Shown here: positions 54,974 to 63,675 of the stretch, piece after piece
How positions within the stretch are numbered: the stretch's first letter is position 1
Layout of the letters: each line of letters opens with the position of its first letter
Assembly: GCF_003219795.1 (NCBI RefSeq)
Contig: NZ_QJVC01000005.1
Span: 1 to 64,000, forward strand
Length of the DNA stretch: 64,000 bases
Origin: Arthrobacter psychrolactophilus
GTDB taxonomy: Bacteria > Actinomycetota > Actinomycetes > Actinomycetales > Micrococcaceae
Direction of reading: 5' to 3'
Position numbers and translations under genes: made by a program
The notes under the pieces: model-generated
What the model was told of the DNA's origin: nothing
Database searches by the model: none
Seen by the model: only the letters and a program-made list of their open reading frames with translations

Positions 54974-55633
54974 ATGACCAGCCTCCCGGAATTAGAACTT
55001 AAGCCCACCTGGCGGGGCTGGCTACATGCAGGAACCGCACCCCTGGTGCTCATTGCGGGCATCATCTTGATCACTTTGGCGCCCACCGCGGGCGCCAAGA
55101 TCAGCTGCGCCATCTACATCGTGACGGGCGTGCTGCTTTTTGGCACAAGTGCGCTATACCATCGCGGCACGTGGTCCCCCACCGCCAAGGCAACGCTCAA
55201 GCGGCTCGACCACAGCAACATCATGCTGGTCATCGCCGGCTCCTACACGCCCTTGTCGTACCTTCTCTTGCCGCGCCCCACCGCCACGCTCTTGCTGTGG
55301 ATGATCTGGATCGGGGCGGTGGCGGGCGTATTTTTCCGAGTCTTCTGGGTTGGCGCGCCCCGGTGGCTGTACGTCCCCATTTACGTCTTACTAGGAACCA
55401 CAGCGTTATTCTTCCTGCCCCAATTCTGGGCGGCCGGCATCGCCGAAACCCTGCTGATCTGCATCGGAGGGGCGTTGTACATCGCTGGCGCCGTGATTTA
55501 CGGGATCAAGAAACCCAACTTCAGCCACGCCCACTTTGGCTTTCATGAACTCTTCCACGCCCTGACCGTGGCGGCCTTTGCCTGCCACTTCGCCGCTGTG
55601 GTGCTCGCCGTCGGCGGCGCCATCCAGGGCTAG
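54974..55633 (+). CDS. hemolysin III / PAQR-family membrane protein
   Basis: 219 aa with seven membrane segments. Family residues are seen: SALYHRGTW (His near segment 2), RLDHSNIMLVIAGSYTPL and HFGFHELFHALT (HxxxH) near the C-terminus, likely zinc-binding. Related to YqfA/HlyIII; bacterial role uncertain (membrane lipid homeostasis). Its TAG stop shares the palindrome CTAG with the stop of the opposing ABC permease gene. Confidence 0.9.
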   Translation: MTSLPELELKPTWRGWLHAGTAPLVLIAGIILITLAPTAGAKISCAIYIVTGVLLFGTSALYHRGTWSPTAKATLKRLDHSNIMLVIAGSYTPLSYLLLPRPTATLLLWMIWIGAVAGVFFRVFWVGAPRWLYVPIYVLLGTTALFFLPQFWAAGIAETLLICIGGALYIAGAVIYGIKKPNFSHAHFGFHELFHALTVAAFACHFAAVVLAVGGAIQG

Positions 55634-56835
55634 AAACGGATGGCGTCGATGACCTTGACCCGAATCGCCACGAGCGCCGGAATGGCTCCCGCCAAGGCAC
55701 CCACCACAACTGCCGCCCCCAGACCCAACAACGCAGCCTCGATAGGGAACGCCGGATAAGCGTCCAGGCCCGGAGCCACCTTGGACTCTACGAACGGGTT
55801 CTTCACGATCGCCACGGCCAGCATGACGCCCAGGGCGCCGGCCACGGTGGTGCCCACGACGGATTCCATCATGACGCCGGTGAAGATCCGTCCCGAGGTG
55901 GCACCAAAACTACGCCGGATACCAATCTCCCGGACACGGTAACGCACCGTCACCATGGAAATATTGAGCAATCCCACGGCACCGAGCAGCAGGATCAGCG
56001 CCGCAATGCCGGAGACCATAATCTGCACCATCCCGAAGGGGTCACCATAGGCCGCATAGTCGCTGCGGTACACGCCCACATACGAGCCGGGCAGTTGCTG
56101 CGTCAGATCCGCCGTCAGGACGGCAACGAGTTCCTCGGCCATGCCGGTCGGCACCCAAATTCGCAGTTCCTGCCCCATCCCCTGGTAGCTCCCGCCGATG
56201 CCCACACTGGCCGCAGCCTGCGTGAGCATGAAGGCCTGAGGCCCGGCTTCCGGATAAGCATTGGGCATGACGCCGATCATGACGGCCGTCGCCGGGTTGG
56301 TCCCTAGAACACTGATCTGGGGCTCGGTGACCAGATTGGGCCGTCCGGCGGCTTGATAAAACGCTTCGTTTACGACGACGGCGGGAGCCAGCCGCTCGGC
56401 GTCGTCGGCGGCAAACCACGAACCTTGGGAGACGGCAACGCGGTGGATCGTGCCGTAGGGCGGGTCAACGACCTGAAGTTCCACAGGTTGCACGCCGGCG
56501 GGAAATTGGAAGCGGGCCTGCGCATGGGAGAGCCGGCTCGCGTGGGTGAAGGAGTAGCGTTCAATCGTGGCGTCCAGGATCTGCGTTGTCCGCGTCTCAT
56601 CGACCGCGTCGACACCGGGCTGGCCCGGCTGAATGCTGACCGTCAAGGTCGCCTCGCGGCCACCATTGCGCTCGGAATCTAAGCGAATTCCCTCACGGGC
56701 CAGGTTGCCAACACCCACCACCGTGGTCAACACAGCGACAGACAGGGTGACGCCGATCAGGGCCAGCAGCACCCGGGTCTTGTGGATGCGCAGTTCGCTC
56801 CAAGCCTCAACCATGGCGGAAATGAGCGCGGTCAT
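55630..56835 (-). CDS. MacB/FtsX-like ABC permease
   Basis: 401 aa: an N-terminal membrane segment (TRVLLALIGVTLSVAVLTTVV), a large extracytoplasmic domain at about 45-265, and three C-terminal segments, including GLLNISMVTVRYRVREIGIRR. This is the type VII ABC exporter fold (MacB). Last gene of the adaptor-ATPase-permease operon; overlaps the ATPase by four bases. Confidence 0.9.
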   Translation of the reverse strand: MTALISAMVEAWSELRIHKTRVLLALIGVTLSVAVLTTVVGVGNLAREGIRLDSERNGGREATLTVSIQPGQPGVDAVDETRTTQILDATIERYSFTHASRLSHAQARFQFPAGVQPVELQVVDPPYGTIHRVAVSQGSWFAADDAERLAPAVVVNEAFYQAAGRPNLVTEPQISVLGTNPATAVMIGVMPNAYPEAGPQAFMLTQAAASVGIGGSYQGMGQELRIWVPTGMAEELVAVLTADLTQQLPGSYVGVYRSDYAAYGDPFGMVQIMVSGIAALILLLGAVGLLNISMVTVRYRVREIGIRRSFGATSGRIFTGVMMESVVGTTVAGALGVMLAVAIVKNPFVESKVAPGLDAYPAFPIEAALLGLGAAVVVGALAGAIPALVAIRVKVIDAIRF

Positions 56836-57662
56836 GCACCCACCGCCACAAGTGCCGCGGACGTGGCGACGGTGTCGGTTGGCGAGAGAACACCGGCGTC
56901 AAGGCGGTACCGGGTGCGGGCCCGGGCGGCGACATTGAGATCGTGCGTGATGGTGACCAGTGCCGCACCGGACTCGGTAGCGATGGTGTCCAGCAGGTCC
57001 ATGACCGCCTGACCCGTTTCGACATCGAGGGCGCCCGTGGGTTCGTCGGCGAGGATGAGCCGGGGCCGGCGGACCAGGGCCCGGGCGATCGCCACGCGCT
57101 GCTGCTCGCCGCCCGAGAGCATGTGCGGCTGCGTGCCAGCACGTGCGCCGAGGCCCACGCGTTCGAGCATTTCCATGCCGATAGCATTGCGGCCCCAGAA
57201 TTCCTTGCGGCTGCCATACATCAACGGCGTCACCACATTTTCCAGGGCGGTGCGTCCCGGCAACAGGTTGAACTGCTGGAAGATAAAGCCGATGCTGGCC
57301 CCGCGCACCTTGGCACGGGTGTTGTTGCGGAGCTTGCCGACAGGTGTTCCGTCAAAGATCATCGTCCCGCTCGTGGGCACATCCAGGAGACCCAGAATGT
57401 TCAAGAGTGTGGACTTGCCACACCCCGAGCGGCCCACGATGGCGGTGTGGTCGCCGATCCGCACCTGCAGGTCCACGCCACGGAGGATGTGAAGTTCCTG
57501 GTCATCGGGCAGCAGCACGGTTCGGGTGACGTCCCGCAGATCAACGAAGGCCTCCTCAGCAGCTCCCGAGGCGTTCAGAGCACCGTCGACGGAGTCGCCG
57601 CTCTCGGTGAGGAACGCGCCGTCGAGCAGGTCTTGGTCTGGCTCCTGAAAAATATTACTCAC
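56832..57662 (-). CDS. MacB/LolD-like ABC ATPase
   Basis: 276 aa. Walker A GRSGCGKST, Q-loop FIFQQFNLLPG, signature LSGGEQQRVAIARAL and Walker B LILADEPTGALD with D-loop all complete. The first ~35 residues are an acidic extension beyond the usual start. Drives the permease at 55630-56835. Confidence 0.94.
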   Translation of the reverse strand: MSNIFQEPDQDLLDGAFLTESGDSVDGALNASGAAEEAFVDLRDVTRTVLLPDDQELHILRGVDLQVRIGDHTAIVGRSGCGKSTLLNILGLLDVPTSGTMIFDGTPVGKLRNNTRAKVRGASIGFIFQQFNLLPGRTALENVVTPLMYGSRKEFWGRNAIGMEMLERVGLGARAGTQPHMLSGGEQQRVAIARALVRRPRLILADEPTGALDVETGQAVMDLLDTIATESGAALVTITHDLNVAARARTRYRLDAGVLSPTDTVATSAALVAVGA

Positions 57663-57664
57663 CC

Positions 57665-58717
57665 TCAGCCGCCCATCATGGGGTAGCCGGGCATCTGCCC
57701 GTTAGGGACGGCCGCGTCGCTGCCGGGCACAAATTCGAGCACCTGCTCGCCTTCCTTCAGGCCCGAGGCGATTTCCACCTGGTTTCCGTCGTTGAGGCCC
57801 AGCACGACCTCGCGCTCCACGGGCTCCCCGCCTTCGGCCGACTGAATCCAGACGATGCCATTCTTCACGCTGCCCTTGACGGCCGTCAGTGGCAGGGCCA
57901 GGACATCCTTGGCCTCGCCCGCCGTAAGGGTGATGCCCGCTCCCAGCCCGGGGAAGACCTCGACCTCGGCGGGAATGGAGCAGCTGACCTGGCCGCTGCT
58001 GGCCTCGGCAGGAACGGCGCCCATCATGTTGGCGTTGGCCTGATCCGCATCGTTGCCGCCAGCATTCTCGGCCGGTGCGTTACTCAGCTGCACATTTTGG
58101 CAGCTGAAAGGCGCCGGACCATTCGTGATGGTGCCCGTGGCGACCGACGGACGGCCCATGAGTCGAAATTGCTGTGCCGTGGTGAGAGCCCCCGTGATGG
58201 AGAAGGTCCCGGGCACAACGCTTCCGGTGGTCTCCCCCACGCTGGTTTCCTGATCCAGCAGCACCGTCAAGGTCTCCAGGGTTCCGGCCGTGGGAGCCAG
58301 CACGTCCGTGTAGGAATACACGGGGCCGGGCGCCGGCTGCGAGGATTCCTCGGAGTCCTTCTCGTCGCTGACCACGGCGACAGGATCGGGCGTCACCTCG
58401 CTACGAATTTGGTAGAGTCGCTCGCCTTCCAGGACCGTGGCGCCCTTGGTGACGAAGAAGAACACCACTTTCCCGGCGGCCGTAGAGCGCACGGGCACCC
58501 CAGCATCGCTCTGCACCGTGCCCGTGAGCTCGACGGTATTGGTCACCGTGCCGCGCGCAACGTCTATGACGGGAGCCTGAATCTGCGCACTGGGGAACAG
58601 CTGTTCGCTCTCATCCTTAAGCCCGTCGATGAAGGCAATCTTGACGAGCGCCACCGCAATAACGCTGAAAATCAGCAGCCACACGATGGGAAAAACAACA
58701 CGGCGCAACACACGCAT
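57665..58717 (-). CDS. membrane-fusion/adaptor protein of an ABC exporter
   Basis: 350 aa from ATG 58717, chosen for AAGGA 8 bases upstream. Membrane segment at about 8-28, then a biotinyl-lipoyl-like hairpin region (VPVRSTAAGKVVFFFVTKGA), a peptidoglycan-binding-type insert, and a beta-barrel with GLGAGITLTAGEAKDVLALP. Adaptors of this kind in Gram-positives help substrates through the wall. Two bases separate its stop region from the ATPase start, so it is one operon. Confidence 0.88.
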   Translation of the reverse strand: MRVLRRVVFPIVWLLIFSVIAVALVKIAFIDGLKDESEQLFPSAQIQAPVIDVARGTVTNTVELTGTVQSDAGVPVRSTAAGKVVFFFVTKGATVLEGERLYQIRSEVTPDPVAVVSDEKDSEESSQPAPGPVYSYTDVLAPTAGTLETLTVLLDQETSVGETTGSVVPGTFSITGALTTAQQFRLMGRPSVATGTITNGPAPFSCQNVQLSNAPAENAGGNDADQANANMMGAVPAEASSGQVSCSIPAEVEVFPGLGAGITLTAGEAKDVLALPLTAVKGSVKNGIVWIQSAEGGEPVEREVVLGLNDGNQVEIASGLKEGEQVLEFVPGSDAAVPNGQMPGYPMMGG

Positions 58718-58849
58718 TCTTCGGTCCTTCCGGAAATCTCCCCACAGATCCCCGAGCGGAGACATGTTGGCAACAATCTACCCGGTGCCCTAAGAACGGC
58801 GTGCGAGTGTTACTTGTGTCGCTCGAAAGACTGTCCTAAAGGACCAGTG

Positions 58850-60982
58850 TCAGCTCAAAAGCTTCCGCAGCGCATCCGGGGTCGTGACGGGATAGGCGCA
58901 CACCATCTTTCGACACACATAGGCCCGGGCCGAGGTCTCATCCCCGTCGCGCAGCGCCGTCCGTCCCGTCAAAAGAGGCACGACGGCGGATCCCTCGCCA
59001 TCCCCGGTGGCCACGACGAGTCCCGGCGATGGGCTCAGCCAGGCTTCTCGCAGGAGCGCCGAACGGGCGCTTCCTTCCGGCCCCACCACGGCGAGCTCCA
59101 GGGGCCCGGCCAGGAGCGACTCGGCAACAGCCAGCAATCCTCCGGCAGCCCGGGGCGCGCGCCGCACCAAGGCCGGCAGCCCGGAGAGGAGGTTCTCGGC
59201 GATGGCCCGATGCCGTTGGGAGCCGGTATAGGCAGCCCATGAGGCAAGCGCATCCGCCAGCAGTGCCACCCCGCTCGCCGTAGCGTTGTCAAAGGGGTCG
59301 GCAAACCGTGATCCCTGCAAGGGTCCGGTGCCCTCGTCATGGGCGCCGTGGCTAAACACCACTCCGTCAGCAATGAATTCTTCCTCGAGCGCTTGCAGAA
59401 GCTGCCCGGCGAATTCAAAGTGGCGGCTCTGGCCGGTTGCGGCGTAGAGCCGGAGAAAGCCCTTGGCACTGGCAGCATAGTCCTCCAGTAATCCCTTGAT
59501 GCCGCGTGCCGTGCCTGCGTGCGAGACCCGGAATAACACTCCGTCCCACTGCACGTGACGCAGATACTCGCCCAGGTCCACGGCGGCCGCCAGCCAGCTG
59601 GGTTCCTCCAGCACCATGGCCGCATCCGTGAGGGCGCCGAGCAGCATGGCGTTCCAGGACGCGACTACCTTCTCGTCCCGGGCGGGCATGACGCGGCGGG
59701 ATCGTTGTGTTAGCAGTGCAGGCTTGAGCGCACGCCATGCGTGCTGTTGCTCGGCAGAAAGTTCTTGTCCAGGGTTGAGCGGGGCCGGCTGTGTACCCAG
59801 GCCCATGGCAGCCGCCACCTCGTGCGCCATGGATTCGGCCACGTCACCTGCGCGAGCCGCGGCGAGGAGCTCGGCCTCGGTCCACTGGTAGCTGGCACCC
59901 TCATGGTGCACGCCGTCAATGACGGTGTCGGCATCCAGCGAGGAGGCAAACGCCCCGCCCGGCAGCCGCAGCTCTCGCAGGAGCCACGACACCACGGCGG
60001 CCACGGCGTCACGGGCCTCCGTCAAACTCAAGGGAGCGATGGCGCTCGTGGAGGTTCCGACGTCGTACTTCTCGGGATCCGGGGCACGACCTGCCAGCCG
60101 GATCCACTGCACGAGCGCCTGCAGCAGCCCGGCATTGTCGTAGAGCATTTTCTCGTAGTGCGGCTCGGACCAATCGGCGCTCACGCTGTAGCGGGCAAAG
60201 CCGCCGCCGAGCTGGTCGAAGAGCGCCGAACGCACCATGGCACCCAGCGTCCGCCCGGCCACGCCCCGTGCAAGCTCCGCCGTCGGGGCACCGCTGGCCG
60301 CATGCCGGAGCAGAAAGTCCAGTGTGGGTGTTGGCGGGAACTTCGGGGCGTTCCCGAAACCGCCGTGCTGCAGGTCCTCGGCCGCGGCTAGGGCGGCGAC
60401 GGCCTGCGCGGGGGCCCCGGCCCACTCGGGAGCTTCCGCGATCTCAAGCTCGACGCCGGACTCGGGCACGGCGCGCAGCTGCCAGATAGGTTGGGCGAGC
60501 GCCTGCGCCAGCTCAGAGGCGGTGCGCTCGACCTGCTCGCGTCGCTCCTGCCAGGCTTCTTGCACCGCATGCAGAACCTGGGTGAAGGAGGGGCGCCCCG
60601 ATACCGGCGACGGCGGGAAGTAGGTCCCGGCGTGAAAGGCCCGGCCATCCGGAGTCAGGAAGACGCTCATGGGCCAGCCGCCCTCGCCGCTGAGTGCCTG
60701 GGTTGCGGCCATATAGGCGTCGTCAACGTCGGGGCGTTCCTCGCGGTCCACCTTGATGGAGACAAAGTGGCTGTTCAGATAGGCGCCGATGGCGGGGTCT
60801 TGGAAGGACTCCCCCGCCATGACATGGCACCAATGGCAGGCGGCATAGCCCACCGACAGGAAAATGGGGACGTCGCGGGCCACAGCCTCGGCAAAGGCAG
60901 CATCGTCAAAGGGCTGCCACGCCACGGGGTTGTGCGCATGCTGGCGGAGATACGCGCTTGGTTCGTCCGCCAGCCGGTTCAT
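58850..60982 (-). CDS. YyaL-type thioredoxin-domain / glycoside-like protein
   Basis: 710 aa. N-terminal thioredoxin-like (DUF255) domain with LSVGYAACHWCHVM (Cys49 and Cys52) and DREERPDVDDAYM; the long C-terminal part is an (alpha/alpha)6-barrel of the six-hairpin glycosidase type. Conserved from bacteria to man (spermatogenesis-associated 20), with unknown role. It is separated by 8 bp from the small membrane-protein gene downstream in map terms (upstream in transcription). Confidence 0.92.
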   Translation of the reverse strand: MNRLADEPSAYLRQHAHNPVAWQPFDDAAFAEAVARDVPIFLSVGYAACHWCHVMAGESFQDPAIGAYLNSHFVSIKVDREERPDVDDAYMAATQALSGEGGWPMSVFLTPDGRAFHAGTYFPPSPVSGRPSFTQVLHAVQEAWQERREQVERTASELAQALAQPIWQLRAVPESGVELEIAEAPEWAGAPAQAVAALAAAEDLQHGGFGNAPKFPPTPTLDFLLRHAASGAPTAELARGVAGRTLGAMVRSALFDQLGGGFARYSVSADWSEPHYEKMLYDNAGLLQALVQWIRLAGRAPDPEKYDVGTSTSAIAPLSLTEARDAVAAVVSWLLRELRLPGGAFASSLDADTVIDGVHHEGASYQWTEAELLAAARAGDVAESMAHEVAAAMGLGTQPAPLNPGQELSAEQQHAWRALKPALLTQRSRRVMPARDEKVVASWNAMLLGALTDAAMVLEEPSWLAAAVDLGEYLRHVQWDGVLFRVSHAGTARGIKGLLEDYAASAKGFLRLYAATGQSRHFEFAGQLLQALEEEFIADGVVFSHGAHDEGTGPLQGSRFADPFDNATASGVALLADALASWAAYTGSQRHRAIAENLLSGLPALVRRAPRAAGGLLAVAESLLAGPLELAVVGPEGSARSALLREAWLSPSPGLVVATGDGEGSAVVPLLTGRTALRDGDETSARAYVCRKMVCAYPVTTPDALRKLLS

Positions 60983-60990
60983 CGTGGGGC

Positions 60991-61344
60991 TTACTTCTTC
61001 TCGGAGACGGCAGGGGTGTCCTGCCCGGGCTCCCCCGCGGAAACGGGAGTTCCGCCGGAAACTGAGGGGTCGTCGTCGTCCGAACGAATCGGGATACCCA
61101 TATGTTCGGCGGCGGGGCCGTGCGAACCAGCCGCGCGACCCTCCTCAACCTGCTGGCGGTACCGCACGCGGCGCACGCGCTTGACCATGTCGCGGATCAG
61201 GAAGAACATGATCGCCACGATGCCGAAGGTGACGACAAAACCCAGTAGGCCTGGGGTGACATCAGACTCGGTCAGCCCCTCACGCAGGCCAGGCTGCGTG
61301 GGGATTGCGGGATCGGTGGCGGCAAGCAAAATAAAGTTGAGCAC
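60991..61344 (-). CDS. small single-pass membrane protein
   Basis: 117 aa. An extracytoplasmic N-terminus of about 30 residues, one membrane segment at about 31-51 (TPGLLGFVVTFGIVAIMFFL), a basic cytoplasmic stretch (RDMVKRVRRVRYRQQVEEG) and an acidic, disordered tail. Members of this kind lie beside mca and the YyaL gene in related genomes. Function unknown. Confidence 0.8.
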   Translation of the reverse strand: MLNFILLAATDPAIPTQPGLREGLTESDVTPGLLGFVVTFGIVAIMFFLIRDMVKRVRRVRYRQQVEEGRAAGSHGPAAEHMGIPIRSDDDDPSVSGGTPVSAGEPGQDTPAVSEKK

Positions 61345-61402
61345 AATTCGTCTTTCGTTACATCCCCGGCATGGCAGGCGCCATCAGGAAAACGTCCATT
61401 GT

Positions 61403-62326
61403 CTATCGTAAGCCAGCAAACAGGTCGTTCTCTGGGAGCGAGGTGGGAACGCGGGATTCGATCAGGGAATAGTCCTCCCACGGCCACACCTTGCGCTGCA
61501 TCTCCGGGCTCACCGCGAAGAAGAATCCATCCGGATCAACCTGGGTTGCGTGCGCGCGCAGAGCAGCATCACGGCTCTCAAAGTAGTCGCCGCAATCGAT
61601 CTGGGTTGTGGTGGGGTGCGGACTGACGGGAGGCGTGTGGCCCTCCGTGTCGTTCTCGAGCCAGGCGGCGAGGCGCTGGGCGTAGGGCGAAGCCAGGCCA
61701 GCATCCTCCAGCGCAAAGTGCAGGGCCCGGAAGCGCTGTGGGTTGAACGCAAGGTCGTAGTACAGTTTGGACGGCTCCCAGGCGTCGCCCGTTCCCGGGT
61801 ACTTCTCGGCATCTCCGGCGGTATGGAACGCTTCCACGGCAATCTTGTGGGCCATGATGTGATCCGGGTGCGGGTAGCCACCGTTTTCGTCATAGGAGAC
61901 GATGACATGGGGCCGGAAGCGGCGCACCAGGCGCACGAGCGGTGCCGCGGCAACCTCAAGCGGTTTCAAGGCAAAACTGTTCACGGGCAGATCGGGCAGC
62001 GGGTCGCCCTCGGGCAGGCCTGAGTCGGTAAAGCCCAGCCACTGCTGCTGGATACCGAGGATCTTTGCCGCGCGCGCCATTTCCAGACGACGGGCACCAC
62101 CCATATCGCGCGCCGAATGCGGATCGCCCACCAGGGCCGGGTTTTGAATGTCACCACGCTCACCGCCGGTGCACGTCGCCACCATGACCTCGACGCCGGC
62201 AGCAACATAGGAGGCCATCATGGCCGCACCCTTGCTCGCCTCGTCGTCGGGATGCGCATGGACCGCCAAAAGACGCAGCGGGGCAGCTGATGGGTGATCG
62301 GTGACGTTCCGCTCATTGCTGTTCAC
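61403..62326 (-). CDS. mca: mycothiol S-conjugate amidase
   Basis: 307-aa zinc hydrolase of the PIG-L/LmbE fold. AVHAHPDDE (His25, Asp28) and GYPHPDHIMAH give the zinc ligands. It cuts mycothiol conjugates of toxins to a mercapturic acid and GlcN-Ins. The length and DPDGFFFAVSPE near the C-terminus point to Mca, not the shorter MshB deacetylase. It is the best single marker that this organism makes mycothiol. Confidence 0.93.
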   Translation of the reverse strand: MNSNERNVTDHPSAAPLRLLAVHAHPDDEASKGAAMMASYVAAGVEVMVATCTGGERGDIQNPALVGDPHSARDMGGARRLEMARAAKILGIQQQWLGFTDSGLPEGDPLPDLPVNSFALKPLEVAAAPLVRLVRRFRPHVIVSYDENGGYPHPDHIMAHKIAVEAFHTAGDAEKYPGTGDAWEPSKLYYDLAFNPQRFRALHFALEDAGLASPYAQRLAAWLENDTEGHTPPVSPHPTTTQIDCGDYFESRDAALRAHATQVDPDGFFFAVSPEMQRKVWPWEDYSLIESRVPTSLPENDLFAGLR

Positions 62327-62480
62327 GTGGGGCTTCTTTCAATTCTGATGGAACCTGGCTACTAAAAACCTCGGGGCAAAGCGGGTACCGAATGAGCGCT
62401 AAACTTGTCGTAAGTCCAACGCCTTGTCACTGAGGCGGCCAGACCGTGGCAACCCCACGGAACAGACACAAGTGGATCCC

Positions 62481-62918
62481 GTGACAAACTCTGATTCTTC
62501 AGCACCTACCAGCCTAACCAATCGATACGGCGCACCCAAGCGAGCCGTGTCTAAAAAGACCCAAAAGATTCTCTTGATCGTGGCCGCAGTATTGTCACTT
62601 TCATGGATTCTATGGGCTGTTGTTGGCGGAAACACTGGTGTATCCCAGAAAATTGTCAGCTACAACGTGGTTGATGACACATTCACCACAGTGGATCTGA
62701 CCGTGAGCAAAGACCCCAAGGCAACTGCTGCCTGCGAGATCACGGCCTTGGATCAGTCCTACGCGGTGGTTGGCTGGAAGGTCATCACCGTGGGACCCAA
62801 TAGCACCGAGGTCGGCTCGGAAAATGGCCGAACAACTCTGGTCCGTGGCGAGATGCGAACCGTAGCTGGCGCGGTCACCGGCCTGGTGGAAGACTGCTGG
62901 ATCGTAGACCCGGCGTAA
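62481..62918 (+). CDS. DUF4307-family membrane protein
   Basis: 145 aa from GTG 62481; longer TTG start at 62424 adds unconserved residues. A Ser/Thr-rich cytoplasmic stub with NRYG, one membrane segment at about 30-52 (ILLIVAAVLSLSWILWAVV), then an extracytoplasmic beta-domain with CEITALDQSYAVVGWK. Standard actinobacterial neighbour between mca and greA; function unknown. Confidence 0.87.
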   Translation: MTNSDSSAPTSLTNRYGAPKRAVSKKTQKILLIVAAVLSLSWILWAVVGGNTGVSQKIVSYNVVDDTFTTVDLTVSKDPKATAACEITALDQSYAVVGWKVITVGPNSTEVGSENGRTTLVRGEMRTVAGAVTGLVEDCWIVDPA

Positions 62919-63107
62919 CACCGGACACAGCGATTCTTGGGTTTATCCGCCTTATTGACTAAACTGGGATCTATTACCATCTGCCCCGCTAGGTGAGACA
63001 TTGAGTTTCGGCGCGTGGTTTATGTAGCTTTTCGCTTACATACTCCCGCACTGTCAGTGGAGAACCTGCTGCGGGGCCTTTGCATTTGCACATTCAAGGA
63101 GAACTTC

Positions 63108-63602
63108 GTGGCTAGTACCAACAGCGCGCCCCCGTCTGCATGGCTGACTCAGGAAGCATACAACCGTCTGCAGGCTGAGCTCACCCAGATGTCCGGCCAG
63201 GGCCGGGCCGAGATCGTCGCTAAGATCGAGCAGGCTCGCCAAGAGGGCGACTTGAAGGAAAACGGCGGCTACCACGCTGCCAAGGACGAGCAGGGCAAGA
63301 TCGAGGCTCGCATCCGCCAGCTCAGCGAAATGCTGCGTTACGCCCGCGTTGGCGAGGCACCTGCCGATGACGGCATTGTCGAGCAGGGCATGGTTGTCGT
63401 GGCGACGATCGCCGGCGACGAGACCACCTTCCTCCTGGGCAGCCGCGAGGTTGGCGCCGGCGATCTGGAAGTTTACAGCGAGCGTTCCGCCTTGGGCGAG
63501 GCCATCATGGGCTCCAAGGTGGGCGACAAGCTCAGCTACCAGGCCCCCAACGGCCGAACGATCGAGGTCGTCATCATCTCGGCCAAGCCGTACGTTGGCT
63601 AG
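63108..63602 (+). CDS. greA: transcription elongation factor GreA
   Basis: 164 aa from GTG 63108, with AAGGAGA seven bases upstream. The N-terminal coiled coil has the acidic tip EGDLKENGGYHAAKDEQGK that reaches the RNA polymerase active site, and the C-terminal FKBP-like domain has LGSREVGAGD and YQAPNGRTIEV. Rescues backtracked polymerase by transcript cleavage. A good terminator follows. Confidence 0.95.
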   Translation: MASTNSAPPSAWLTQEAYNRLQAELTQMSGQGRAEIVAKIEQARQEGDLKENGGYHAAKDEQGKIEARIRQLSEMLRYARVGEAPADDGIVEQGMVVVATIAGDETTFLLGSREVGAGDLEVYSERSALGEAIMGSKVGDKLSYQAPNGRTIEVVIISAKPYVG

Positions 63603-63624
63603 TCTGACGCCTTAGCGCAGCCGG

Positions 63625-63662
63625 AAGGCCGGGTTTCCCTCAGGGAGACCCGGCCTTTCTCT
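63625..63662. terminator. bidirectional terminator between greA and the anchored-protein gene
   Basis: AAGGCCGGGTTTCCCT and AGGGAGACCCGGCCTT form a 16-position stem with a TC loop, one mismatch and a T-run (TTTCTCTTT) on the plus side. The minus side has TTCC-GGCT instead of a run of T, so it acts mainly for greA. Confidence 0.8.
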
Positions 63663-63675
63663 TTGCCAATTACGT

